This document shows positions 15,671-23,630 of a DNA stretch of 64,000 nt, one piece after another. Under the pieces are notes generated by a model. The model was given only the letters and a program-made list of their open reading frames with translations. It was not told the DNA's origin and did not search any database. Origin of the DNA: Quadrisphaera setariae (lineage in GTDB: Bacteria > Actinomycetota > Actinomycetes > Actinomycetales > Quadrisphaeraceae); contig NZ_VKAC01000007.1 of assembly GCF_008041935.1 (NCBI RefSeq), forward strand, positions 186,001 through 250,000. Direction: 5' to 3'. The first letter of the stretch is position 1; each line of letters begins with the position of its first letter. A program made the translations under genes and the position numbers.

Positions 15671-16956
15671 GGAGTCCTCCCACGGGGCAGGGTGGTGGTG
15701 ACGGTGGTCCCCTCGCCGACCCGGCTGCTCACCTCGAGCCGGCCGGCCATGGCCTCGGTGAGGCCGCGCGCCAGCGGCAGGCCCAGCCCGACGCCGCCGT
15801 CGGAGCCGCGCCCGAGCCTGTCGAAGGGGGTGAACAGGCGGGCGAGGTGGCGCTCCTCGATGCCGGGGCCGGTGTCGCGGACGCGGAGGCGCACCCGCTG
15901 GTCGTCCACGGTCCAGTCCACGTGCACGGCCCCTCCGGCGCGGGTGTAGCGGATGCCGTTGGTGACGAGGTTGAGCAGCACCTGGGTGAGCCGGCGCTCG
16001 TCGGCCCGGACCAGCACCTCCCCCGCCGGTGGTGAGGACGACGACGGCGGCGGGGCGTGCAGGGCCACCCCCTCGGCGTCGGCGAGCGGCCCCACCATGG
16101 CGAGCACCCCCTCCACCACGGGCTCCAGCGGGAGGTCCACCAGCACCAGCGGCAGCGCGCGGGCCTCGATGCGGGACACGTCGAGCACGTCGTCGGCCAT
16201 GCTGAGGATGTGACCGGCGGCGGCCGCGATGTGGCCGAGGGCCGCGGCGCGGCGCTCGGCGTCGAGGTCGAGGGTGGTCATGAGCTCGGTGAAGCCGGTG
16301 ATGGCCTGCAGCGGGGTGCGCAGCTCGTGCGCGAACGCGGACACGAAGTCGCTGGTGGCGCGCCCGGCCGCCTCCGCCTGGCTGCGGGCCAGGGCCGCCA
16401 GCAGCCCGGCGTGGTCGATGGCCACCGAGGCCAGGTGGCTGAGCCGCTCCACGAGGTGCTCCTCGCGGGGCGTCGGGCGGTGCGGCTCGCGGTGGTAGAC
16501 GGCGAAGGTGCCGCTGACGCCGTCGCGACCGCGGATCGGGGTGGACCAGCACGCCCGCAGGCCGGCGTCGGCGGCGAGGTCGCGGTAGCGCTGCCACCGG
16601 GCGTCGGTGAGCACGTCGACGGCCACCACCGGCAGCTCGGTGAACGCCGCGGTGCCGCAGGAGCCGGCCAGCTCTCCGATGGGCAGCCCGTCCACCCGGG
16701 TCGTGTACGAGGCCGGCAGCGTCGGCGCGGCGCCGTGGCGCAGCACCCCGGCGGCGCGGTCGAGCAGCAGCACCGAGCAGCTGCTCCCCGGCAGGAGGCG
16801 CTCCAGCGCGCTGGCGACGCCGGCGAGCACGTCGGCCAGCGGTGCTCCCGTGGCGATCTGCTCCAGCACCCGCGTCTGCTCGGCGAGCAGCGCCACGGCG
16901 TCGCTCTGCTCGACGACGTCAGAGGCGTCGTCGGCGACGGCGACGGGGGCGGTCAC
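15667..16956 (-). CDS. Soluble GAF-domain histidine kinase
   Basis: 429 residues with no transmembrane segment. A GAF domain spans about residues 25-185 (SSCSVLLLDRAAG, LRACWSTPIRGRDG). The HisKA dimerisation helix carries the phospho-accepting His210 in FAHELRTPLQAITGF. The HATPase domain shows N-box (LLNLVTNGIRY), DTGPGI and GLGLPLARGL boxes. It should sense a cytosolic small molecule or redox state and phosphorylate the regulator encoded just upstream. GTG at 16956 overlaps the regulator stop by 4 bases (GTGA), and its own stop overlaps the thiolase start. Confidence 0.92.
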   Translation of the reverse strand: MTAPVAVADDASDVVEQSDAVALLAEQTRVLEQIATGAPLADVLAGVASALERLLPGSSCSVLLLDRAAGVLRHGAAPTLPASYTTRVDGLPIGELAGSCGTAAFTELPVVAVDVLTDARWQRYRDLAADAGLRACWSTPIRGRDGVSGTFAVYHREPHRPTPREEHLVERLSHLASVAIDHAGLLAALARSQAEAAGRATSDFVSAFAHELRTPLQAITGFTELMTTLDLDAERRAAALGHIAAAAGHILSMADDVLDVSRIEARALPLVLVDLPLEPVVEGVLAMVGPLADAEGVALHAPPPSSSSPPAGEVLVRADERRLTQVLLNLVTNGIRYTRAGGAVHVDWTVDDQRVRLRVRDTGPGIEERHLARLFTPFDRLGRGSDGGVGLGLPLARGLTEAMAGRLEVSSRVGEGTTVTTTLPRGRTP

Positions 16957-17708
16957 GGCTCGAGGCGGTAGCCGACGCCGCGCACGGTGACGAGGTAGCG
17001 GGCCCCGAGCTTGTGGCGCAGCCGGTGCACGTGCTCGGTCACGGTGGCCTCGCTCTGCCAGGAGCGCATGCTCGACCACACCTGCTCCAGCAGCTGGGCG
17101 CGCGTGAACACCTGGCGGGGGTTGGCGGCCAGGAAGGCCAGCAGGTCGAACTCGCGGGCGGTGAGGGGCACCGGCTCGCCGTCCAGCTCCACCTCCCGGG
17201 TCCACGGGTCGATGCGCAGCTTGGACGCCGGGTCGGGCGTCGCGGGCGGGCGCGAGGGCCCCCGCGTCCCCGAGCGCCGCAGCACCGACCTGACCCGGGC
17301 CGCCAGCTCCCCCGGGGAGAACGGCTTGACGAGGTAGTCGTCGGCGCCGAGGTCCAGCCCCAGGATCCGGTCGCCCTCCCCGCACCTGCCCGAGAGCACC
17401 ACCACCGGGGTGAGGTCCCCCTCGGCGCGCAGCCGACGCAGCAGGTCCAGCCCCGAGGTGCCCGGCAGCGAGACGTCCAGCACCACGAGCGCCGGCCGGT
17501 CGGTCACCACCGAGCGCAGCGCGGCCCCGCCGTCGCCGGCCTCGACCACCCGGTAGCCCTCGGCCTCCAGCTGCCAGGCCACCACGGTGCGCACGCGGCT
17601 GTCGTCGTCCACGACGAGCACCACCGGACGGGCGCCCTCCACGGGCACCGGGGCTGCAGTGCCCGCTGCTGACGTCGCCGCCGCCGTAGCAGCTGCGCTC
17701 GCGGTCAT
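16953..17708 (-). CDS. OmpR/PhoB-family response regulator
   Basis: 251 residues: an Ala-rich N-terminal tail of about 25 residues, a receiver domain with the acidic pocket VVDDD (33-36), phospho-acceptor Asp78 (VVLDVSLPG) and Lys128 (DYLVKPFS), and then a winged-helix DNA-binding domain ending YLVTVRGVGYRLEP. It is the first gene of a three-gene operon with the histidine kinase and the thiolase. ATG at 17708 with a G-rich stretch before it. Its targets are unknown; control of its own operon, and of the acetoacetate genes nearby, is a reasonable guess. Confidence 0.93.
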   Translation of the reverse strand: MTASAAATAAATSAAGTAAPVPVEGARPVVLVVDDDSRVRTVVAWQLEAEGYRVVEAGDGGAALRSVVTDRPALVVLDVSLPGTSGLDLLRRLRAEGDLTPVVVLSGRCGEGDRILGLDLGADDYLVKPFSPGELAARVRSVLRRSGTRGPSRPPATPDPASKLRIDPWTREVELDGEPVPLTAREFDLLAFLAANPRQVFTRAQLLEQVWSSMRSWQSEATVTEHVHRLRHKLGARYLVTVRGVGYRLEP

Positions 17709-17801
17709 CCGCCCCCCTGCCCACCGTCGGACCCTGGTGCAGGGACGGTACCCCGCAGCGCGCCGGTGGCGTCAGCGGCCGATCGCCGGACAGCACCGAC
17801 G

Positions 17802-18518
17802 TCACGGGTGCAGCGCCCGCACGCGCTCGGGGTCCGGGCCGTGCGGGCCGATGAGCACCACGGCGTCGTCGAACCCGGCGTCGGCGCAGCGGCGCAGCAC
17901 GTCGCGGGCGGGGGCGAGGTCGTCGTCGTCCTCGACCCTGACCCCCATGACCACCGCGCGGCCGCCGCCCGCGGCGCGGAACCCCACCAGGGCCTCGAGC
18001 AGCTGCTCGGGGGTGCGGCGGACGGCCGAGGCCACCCAGCCGTCGTAGTCGCGGGCGGCGCGCTCGACGTTCGCGCCCCACGAGCCCAGCAGCACCTCCG
18101 GGCCGCCGTCCCGCGGCGGAGGGAGCAGGGAGCGCAGCCGGGCGACGTGGGCGTGGAGGGTGGTGAAGCGGGAGCGGAAGTCGCGGTCGAGCAGCGTGAA
18201 GTCGGCCTGCGTCGAGCCGGGGCTCACCCCGAGGGTGAGCCGGTCGCCGCTGACGGACAGCAGGGAGCGCACCCGGTGGACCAGCTCGGCGGGGTGGTGC
18301 AGCGGCACCTGCACGGTCGCGGTGCCCAGCTCCACCCGCTCGGTCACCGCGGCGGCCGCCGCGAGCAGCACGAACGGGTCGGGGACGAGCGCGCCGCGGC
18401 CGATGACCTCCGGCGCCCACAGCCCCTCGAACCCGGCCTGCTCCAACCGCGCCGCCCACCGCGCCGCGGGGAAGGGCGGGGCGTCGGACAGGTGAGCGAG
18501 GCTCGCCCCCAGCCGCAC
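17802..18518 (-). CDS. Short LLM-class flavin-dependent oxidoreductase
   Basis: 238 residues, shorter than the ~300-340 of most luciferase-like monooxygenases. It keeps the family landmarks RLGASLAHL at the start, AARLEQAGFEGLWAPEV, VELGTATVQVPLHHPAEL and GDRLTLGVSPGSTQ. The C-terminal third is abbreviated, so cofactor (F420 or FMN) binding should be checked. GTG at 18518, 13 bases after the acetoacetyl-CoA synthetase stop, so the two are likely cotranscribed. The substrate is unknown. Confidence 0.8.
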   Translation of the reverse strand: MRLGASLAHLSDAPPFPAARWAARLEQAGFEGLWAPEVIGRGALVPDPFVLLAAAAAVTERVELGTATVQVPLHHPAELVHRVRSLLSVSGDRLTLGVSPGSTQADFTLLDRDFRSRFTTLHAHVARLRSLLPPPRDGGPEVLLGSWGANVERAARDYDGWVASAVRRTPEQLLEALVGFRAAGGGRAVVMGVRVEDDDDLAPARDVLRRCADAGFDDAVVLIGPHGPDPERVRALHP

Positions 18519-18531
18519 GCTCGTCGTCCTG

Positions 18532-20535
18532 TCAGGAGCCCTGGGCGGCGGCCGGCCTCAGCGGGCCCCGCTCGGCGGCGAAGCGCTCGTACCAGCGCAG
18601 CACCTCGGGGTCGTCGACGGTGGCGGGGTTGGCCGCCCTCGCCAGCGGCGTGCCGCGCAGCAGCTTCTTCACCGGCACCTCGAGCTTCTTGCCGGTGAGG
18701 GTGTGCGGCACCGCGGGGGCCGCCACCAGCTCGTCGGGGCGGTGCCGCGGGGTCAGCCGGGTGCGCAGCGCGTCGAGCACCGTCGCGCGCAGCGCGTCGT
18801 CGAGCTCGTGGCCGGGGGCGGGCACCACGAACAGGCCGAGCCAGTAGCCGTCGTCGGGGAGCTCCACGCCCACCACGAGCGTCTCGGCGATCTCGGGCAT
18901 CGGGTCGAGCACGTCGTAGAAGTCGCTGGAGCCCAGGCGCACGCCCTGCCGGTTGAGGGTGGAGTCGGAGCGGCCGTGCACGGTGACGGACCCGTCGGAG
19001 TGGAAGGTGACCCAGTCGCCGTGGCGCCACACCCCCAGCCAGGTGTCGAAGTAGCTCTCGGCGTACCGGACGCCGCCGGGGTCGTTCCACATCCGCACCG
19101 GCATCGACGGCATCGGCTGGGTCACCACGAGGTCGCCGACGTCGTCGACCACGGGGTGGCCGTCCTCGTCCCACGCCGCGCAGTCGACGCCCGCCAGGCG
19201 GCCGCTGATGCGCCCGGCCCGCACGGGGGCGTACTCGTTGGCGCCGATGAAGGAGCCGGAGATGTCGGTGCCGCCGCTGGTGGAGTCGACCCGCAGGTCC
19301 GGGCTGACCTGCTCCAGCAGCCAGCGGTACCCGGCGGGCGGCAGGGCCGAGCCGGAGACGAGCACGTGCCGCAGGCGGCTCAGGTCGTGCAGCTCCCGCG
19401 GGGGCCGCGGGGCGCTGGCCGAGGCCGTGACGACGGCGGCGCCCAGCAGCACGAGGTCGGCGCGGGTGCGCGCGGCCACCTCCCACACCGCTCCCGGCGG
19501 GAAGGCGTGGCTGCCCTCGTAGAGCACCACCGCCGCGCCCTGCAGCAGCGCGCCCAGCTCGATGTTCCACAGCGCCCAGCCGGTGGAGGTGTAGCTGAAC
19601 AGCCGCTCGCCCTCCCGCATCCCCGCGTACAGGCCCGACCACTTGGTGCCCTCCAGCAGGATGCCGCCGTGGCTGTGCACCAGCCCCTTGGGCAGGCCCG
19701 TGGTGCCCGAGGTGAAGAGCACCCACAGGGGGTGGTCGAAGGGCACCTGGTCGAAGACCAGCGGCTCCTCGCCGCTGACGACGTCGTCCCACGGCGTGCT
19801 GCCCGCGGGTCCCGCCTCGGAGGGGAAGGCCACCGGGACGTGGACGACGTGGCGCAGCGTCGGCAGCCCCTCCCGCAGCCGGGCGACCACCTCCCGCCGG
19901 TCGACGGTCTTCCCGTTCCAGTGGTGCCCGTCCGCGGCGATGAGCGCCACCGGCTCGAGCTGGGCGAGCCGGCCGGTGGTCCCCTCGGCGCCGAAGTCCG
20001 GTGAGCAGCAGGCCCACACGGCGCCGACGGCCGCGGCGGCCAGGCAGGCGATGACGGCGTGCTCGGTGTTGGGCAGGTAGGCCACCACCCGGTCCCCCGG
20101 GCGCACCCCGTTGCGGCGCAGCCACGCGGCGGCCTGAGCGACCGCGTGGCGCAGCTGCGCGCGGCTGACCTCGCGGGCCCCACCGCCTCCCTCGCGCACG
20201 CAGACGAGGGCGGCGACGTCGTCGCCGCCGAGGCGCAGGGCGTGCTCGGCCCAGCTGGTGCGCGCCCCGGGGAACCAGCGCACGTGCGGCATCGGGTCGT
20301 CGGTGCGGACCCGGCCGTCACCGCCGGTGACGCGCAGGCCGAAGAACTCGACGACGGAGCGCCAGAAGCCGTCGAGGTCGGCCACCGACCACTCCCACAG
20401 CGCGTCGTGGTCGGGGAAGGGGCGGCCCTGGCGCTGCTCCAGCCAGTCGAGGTACTCGCGCAGCCGCGAGCCGTCGACCCGCTCCCGGGGCGGGCTCCAC
20501 AGGACGTCAGGACTGTCGCTCGGCTCCGTCGCCAC
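18532..20535 (-). CDS. Acetoacetate-CoA ligase
   Basis: 667 residues from GTG 20535. It activates acetoacetate to acetoacetyl-CoA with ATP. Motifs include LFTSGTTGLPKGLVHSHGG (A3, near residue 265), STSGGTDISGSF (A5), GDWVTFHSDGSVTVHGRSD (A7/A8) and HTLTGKKLEVPVKKLL with the adenylation Lys near the C-terminus. The N-terminal WEWSVADLDGFWRSV segment and overall length separate it from acetyl-CoA synthetase. The start is supported by a TACCGT hexamer 7 bases upstream (leaderless arrangement). Product would feed the thiolase encoded 3 kb further along the same strand. Confidence 0.92.
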   Translation of the reverse strand: MATEPSDSPDVLWSPPRERVDGSRLREYLDWLEQRQGRPFPDHDALWEWSVADLDGFWRSVVEFFGLRVTGGDGRVRTDDPMPHVRWFPGARTSWAEHALRLGGDDVAALVCVREGGGGAREVSRAQLRHAVAQAAAWLRRNGVRPGDRVVAYLPNTEHAVIACLAAAAVGAVWACCSPDFGAEGTTGRLAQLEPVALIAADGHHWNGKTVDRREVVARLREGLPTLRHVVHVPVAFPSEAGPAGSTPWDDVVSGEEPLVFDQVPFDHPLWVLFTSGTTGLPKGLVHSHGGILLEGTKWSGLYAGMREGERLFSYTSTGWALWNIELGALLQGAAVVLYEGSHAFPPGAVWEVAARTRADLVLLGAAVVTASASAPRPPRELHDLSRLRHVLVSGSALPPAGYRWLLEQVSPDLRVDSTSGGTDISGSFIGANEYAPVRAGRISGRLAGVDCAAWDEDGHPVVDDVGDLVVTQPMPSMPVRMWNDPGGVRYAESYFDTWLGVWRHGDWVTFHSDGSVTVHGRSDSTLNRQGVRLGSSDFYDVLDPMPEIAETLVVGVELPDDGYWLGLFVVPAPGHELDDALRATVLDALRTRLTPRHRPDELVAAPAVPHTLTGKKLEVPVKKLLRGTPLARAANPATVDDPEVLRWYERFAAERGPLRPAAAQGS

Positions 20536-20542
20536 AGCGCCG

Positions 20543-20548
20543 ACGGTA
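20543..20548 (-). promoter_or_regulatory. Putative leaderless -10 of acetoacetate-CoA ligase gene
   Basis: TACCGT on the minus strand, then 7 bases, then GTG at 20535. There is no ribosome-binding site between, so this pair decides the start in favour of 20535 over the longer frame opening at 20655. Confidence 0.5.
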
Positions 20549-20686
20549 GGGCGCACCGTCGTCGCCACGCACCGTCTGGACGTGCGCGTTGAGGGAGCGT
20601 TGATCTGGCGGCGTGACGGCGTTGAGGTGCGACGGCGAGGGTGGGGGCGGCTCATCGGACCGACGACGCGACGAGGAGACCCGCCC

Positions 20687-21682
20687 GTGAAGCTCGCCCT
20701 CTACCTGCCGAACTTCCGCGACCACGTGACGCTGGAGGAGCTCTCAGACCTGACCGCCCTCGCCGAGGACCTCGACTTCGACTCGGTGTGGACGCTCGAC
20801 CGCGTCGTCGTCCCCAAGACCTCCGACACCGCCGAGATGCAGTTCCCGTTCGGGATGATGACCGACTTCCCCCCCGGCATGCCGGTGGTCTCGAACGGCA
20901 GGTGGTTCCAGGGCATGACGCTCATCCCCTGGCTCGCCGCGAAGACCACGAAGGTCCGCATCGGCATGAGCATCATCGACACGCCCTACCGCGCGCCCGG
21001 CGTGCTCGCCGCGGAGCTGGCCACCCAGGACCACCTCTCCGGGGGCCGCCTCAACGTGGGCGTCGGCTCGGGGTGGATGCCCGAGGAGTTCGCCGCCGCC
21101 AGCGCGACCCACCTCTTCCCCCGCCGGCACGCGCACGTGCGGGAGACGATCGAGGTCCTCCAGGGGATCTGGGACGAGAAGAACGAGCACTTCGAGTACC
21201 ACGGCGAGTTCGCCGACTTCGAGCCCTGCGGCTTCGGCCACAAGCCGCTGCAGCAGCCCGGCCCACCGATCTACTTCTCCGGCCTCAAGGACGCCGCCCG
21301 CTCGGCCAAGCGCATCGCCAAGTACGGGCTGTCGGGCTGGATCGGCATCCAGGACTCCCCCGAGGACATCGCCCGCTGGCGCGCCGCCATGGAGCACGAG
21401 CTGGCCGAGCTGGGCCGCGGGTTCCCCGAGGGCTTCGACATGTGCTCGATGATCTGGTTCGTCATCACCGACGCCGACGTCGACCAGACCCCCGCCGGCA
21501 AGGCCAGCAACCTGCTCGTCGGCAGCGCGCAGCAGATCGAGGACAGGCTCAAGCGGTACCAGGAGGCGGGGATGACGATGCCGCTGCTGTGGCCGCCGTT
21601 CCGCGACGTGCCGACGGCCAAGACCCTGGACGACCTCAAGCGGCTGACCGAGGAGATCATGCCGCTCGTCAACGCCGTCTGA
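20687..21682 (+). CDS. LLM-class flavin-dependent oxidoreductase
   Basis: 331 residues of luciferase-like TIM-barrel type: MKLALYLPNFRDHVTLEELS start, FDSVWTLDRVV, KTTKVRIGMSIIDTPYRAPGVLAAELATQDHLSGGR segments, and GVGSGWMPEEF near residue 125, which forms part of the flavin phosphate site. In actinobacteria such enzymes use F420 or FMN. The next gene is an Rv0121-like PPOX protein, another F420-linked family, which makes F420 the more likely cofactor here. GTG at 20687 with GAGGAG 8 bases upstream. The substrate is unknown. Confidence 0.88.
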   Translation: MKLALYLPNFRDHVTLEELSDLTALAEDLDFDSVWTLDRVVVPKTSDTAEMQFPFGMMTDFPPGMPVVSNGRWFQGMTLIPWLAAKTTKVRIGMSIIDTPYRAPGVLAAELATQDHLSGGRLNVGVGSGWMPEEFAAASATHLFPRRHAHVRETIEVLQGIWDEKNEHFEYHGEFADFEPCGFGHKPLQQPGPPIYFSGLKDAARSAKRIAKYGLSGWIGIQDSPEDIARWRAAMEHELAELGRGFPEGFDMCSMIWFVITDADVDQTPAGKASNLLVGSAQQIEDRLKRYQEAGMTMPLLWPPFRDVPTAKTLDDLKRLTEEIMPLVNAV

Positions 21683-21733
21683 GCGGCGGCTGGGAGTGCG
21701 GCTCGGGGTGCGGCGCAGGTCGCGGTCACGGCG

Positions 21734-22204
21734 GTGAGGATCGAGGAGGGCGAGGCGCTGCGCCGCCTGTCGGCGCAGGTGCACGGCGTGCTGGTGACTC
21801 TCCACCCCGAGCGCGGGCCCGACCCACAGCCCGTGGTGTTCGCGGTCAGCGGTGCTGAGGACGACGACAGCGGCTCCCGCCCCGGCAGTGGCGGTGCGCG
21901 CCACGTGGGGGTGCCGATCGACTCGGTCAAGCCCAAGCGGTCGACCCGGCTGCGCCGGGAGGACAACCTCGAGGCCGACCCGCGCGGCTCGCTGCTGGTC
22001 GAGCACTGGGAGGTGGAGGACTGGTCGCGGCTGTGGTGGGTGCGCGCCCAGCTCCACCACGTGCCCGACCCGCCGGCGGCGCTGGTCGACGAGCTGGCCG
22101 ACCGGTTGGCGCTGGCCGTGCCGCAGTACGCCGACAAGCCCTTCCACCGCGTGCTCGTGTGCCGCATCGCCGCCGTGACCGGGTGGGCGGCGAGCGAGGG
22201 CTGA
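21734..22204 (+). CDS. PPOX-class probable F420-dependent enzyme (Rv0121 family)
   Basis: 156 residues with a split-barrel flavin/deazaflavin fold. Recognisable parts are GVLVTLHPERGPDPQPVVFAV, VGVPIDSVKPKRSTRLRREDNLEADPRGSLLVEHWEVEDWSRLWWVR and FHRVLVCRIAAVTGWAA, which together are typical of the TIGR03668/Rv0121 group. GTG at 21734. It lies 51 bases after the LLM enzyme gene on the same strand and may be cotranscribed. Its reaction is unknown. Confidence 0.85.
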   Translation: MRIEEGEALRRLSAQVHGVLVTLHPERGPDPQPVVFAVSGAEDDDSGSRPGSGGARHVGVPIDSVKPKRSTRLRREDNLEADPRGSLLVEHWEVEDWSRLWWVRAQLHHVPDPPAALVDELADRLALAVPQYADKPFHRVLVCRIAAVTGWAASEG

Positions 22205-22232
22205 CGCCGCGCCGGGAGGCGAGACTGGTGGC

Positions 22233-23000
22233 GTGCAGACCGAGTCCGAGCCCGGGTCCGGGCCGGAGCGCGACCCGCAGGAGGCCCGCGAGGGGCAGCC
22301 GCGGCTGCCGCGGCGCGGTGTGCTGGCCCTGACCGTGCTGGGTGCCGTCACGCTGGTCACCGCGCTGGTGGGCAGCGCCTCCTCCTGGGGGCAGGCCGAG
22401 GTGCCTCGTCCCGGCGTCAGCGGCGGTCTCGGCATCGGCGTCGGCGGTCCACCCGGCGCACCCGCGCCCTACGGCGTGACCGGCTGCGAGCGCCCCGCGG
22501 ACGCCTCGAGCGTGGACGTCGCCGTGACGGCGCGGGCCCTGGGACCGAGCGGTGGGACCGCGGCGACCCTGGGCGGCGCCGACGGCGGGCTGCAGGTCGG
22601 CGCGAGCGTGCGCGACCTCGCCGGGTACGCCGCCCAGGGGGTGCCGCCGTGCGGGGTGGTGCAGGTGACGGTCTACCTGCACGACTCGGCGAGCGGGTCG
22701 GTGCCGGGCTCGCTGCAGCAGGCGTCCCGGCCGCTGGAGGTGGCCGGCGCCGGCGGCCGCGGCGGCGTGGTGGCCGTCGACTGGCGCACGTGGGAGGCGT
22801 CGCTGCCCGAGGGGGCCCGCAGTGGGGACCTGCAGGAGCAGGCGAGCTGGCTGGTGACCCTGGTGGACCCCGTGCCGGGCGCGTACCGGCTCACCGGGCG
22901 CGTCAGCGCGGCGGGTGGCCCCGGGGAGGCCGGTGGGTCCGGGCAGCCGTCGTCGGGAGACGTGGAGGTGCTCCTCGACATCACCCCGCACGCCGGTTAG
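22233..23000 (+). CDS. Hypothetical membrane-anchored protein
   Basis: 255 residues from GTG 22233. A short charged N-terminus is followed by one hydrophobic segment at about residues 29-50 (RGVLALTVLGAVTLVTALVG), then an extracytoplasmic Gly/Pro-rich beta-type domain with two Cys (GCERP, PPCGVV) that could pair. I do not recognise a family. It ends 6 bases before the convergent membrane-protein gene at 23007. Codon use matches its neighbours, so it is likely a real gene. Confidence 0.6.
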   Translation: MQTESEPGSGPERDPQEAREGQPRLPRRGVLALTVLGAVTLVTALVGSASSWGQAEVPRPGVSGGLGIGVGGPPGAPAPYGVTGCERPADASSVDVAVTARALGPSGGTAATLGGADGGLQVGASVRDLAGYAAQGVPPCGVVQVTVYLHDSASGSVPGSLQQASRPLEVAGAGGRGGVVAVDWRTWEASLPEGARSGDLQEQASWLVTLVDPVPGAYRLTGRVSAAGGPGEAGGSGQPSSGDVEVLLDITPHAG

Positions 23001-23006
23001 CGGCGC

Positions 23007-23630
23007 TCAGCGGGGAGGGCGGCGCAGCAGGGGGCGCAGCAGCGCCAGCACCACCGCGAGCAGCGCGGCGCCCCCGACCACGCCCAGCACCGGCAGCGGG
23101 GCGCCCACCAGGCCGCCGCGCGGACCGGGGACGGCTGCGAGCAGCGCCACCGCGACCACCTGGGCCCCGGCCTGCACCACCGCCCACCGGCCCAGCGGCC
23201 GGCCCAGCGCCGCCAGCTGGACCCGCGCCCGCCAGGGCACCGCCCGGACGACGGCGGTGAGCACGTGCAGCAGGTGCACGCCGGCGAGCGCCACGAAGAA
23301 CCCCGCCTGCACGGGCGCGAGCGGACGCAGCACCTGCACGCCCGCCACGACGAGCACGAGCACGACCACCGCCACGGGCGCCGGCCAGAGGGCCACCACC
23401 GCACCGACCGCGGCCGCGAGCGACCACGCGGCGGGGAAGGCCACCAGCACGAGCACGCCGGCCACCACGCCGACGGCCACCCGGAGCACCACCGCTGGCA
23501 CCGCCGGTCCGACGTCGGGCCACACGGGAGCCGCGGTGGCCGGGCCTCGTCGCGGCACTCCCGGCAGCCGCGGCAGCCGCGCCAGCAGGTCGGCCGCCCG
23601 TCCGACCGGCCGCCGCGTCGGCGGCCTCAC
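23007..23630 (-). CDS. Hypothetical multi-pass membrane protein
   Basis: 207 residues. GTG at 23630 overlaps the DUF58 gene stop (GTGA). About five hydrophobic segments run from residue 40 onward, separated by short Arg-containing loops. It has no recognised domain. Position as the distal gene of a MoxR-DUF58-DUF4129 operon suggests a membrane partner of that complex, but this is inference. Confidence 0.7.
   Translation of the reverse strand: MRPPTRRPVGRAADLLARLPRLPGVPRRGPATAAPVWPDVGPAVPAVVLRVAVGVVAGVLVLVAFPAAWSLAAAVGAVVALWPAPVAVVVLVLVVAGVQVLRPLAPVQAGFFVALAGVHLLHVLTAVVRAVPWRARVQLAALGRPLGRWAVVQAGAQVVAVALLAAVPGPRGGLVGAPLPVLGVVGGAALLAVVLALLRPLLRRPPR

Noticed and set aside
15667-18459. Single very long minus-strand frame joining kinase, regulator and LLM regions
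   Set aside because: Only the kinase part (from 16956) is in its real frame; the upstream part is an out-of-frame reading of the response regulator and LLM genes.
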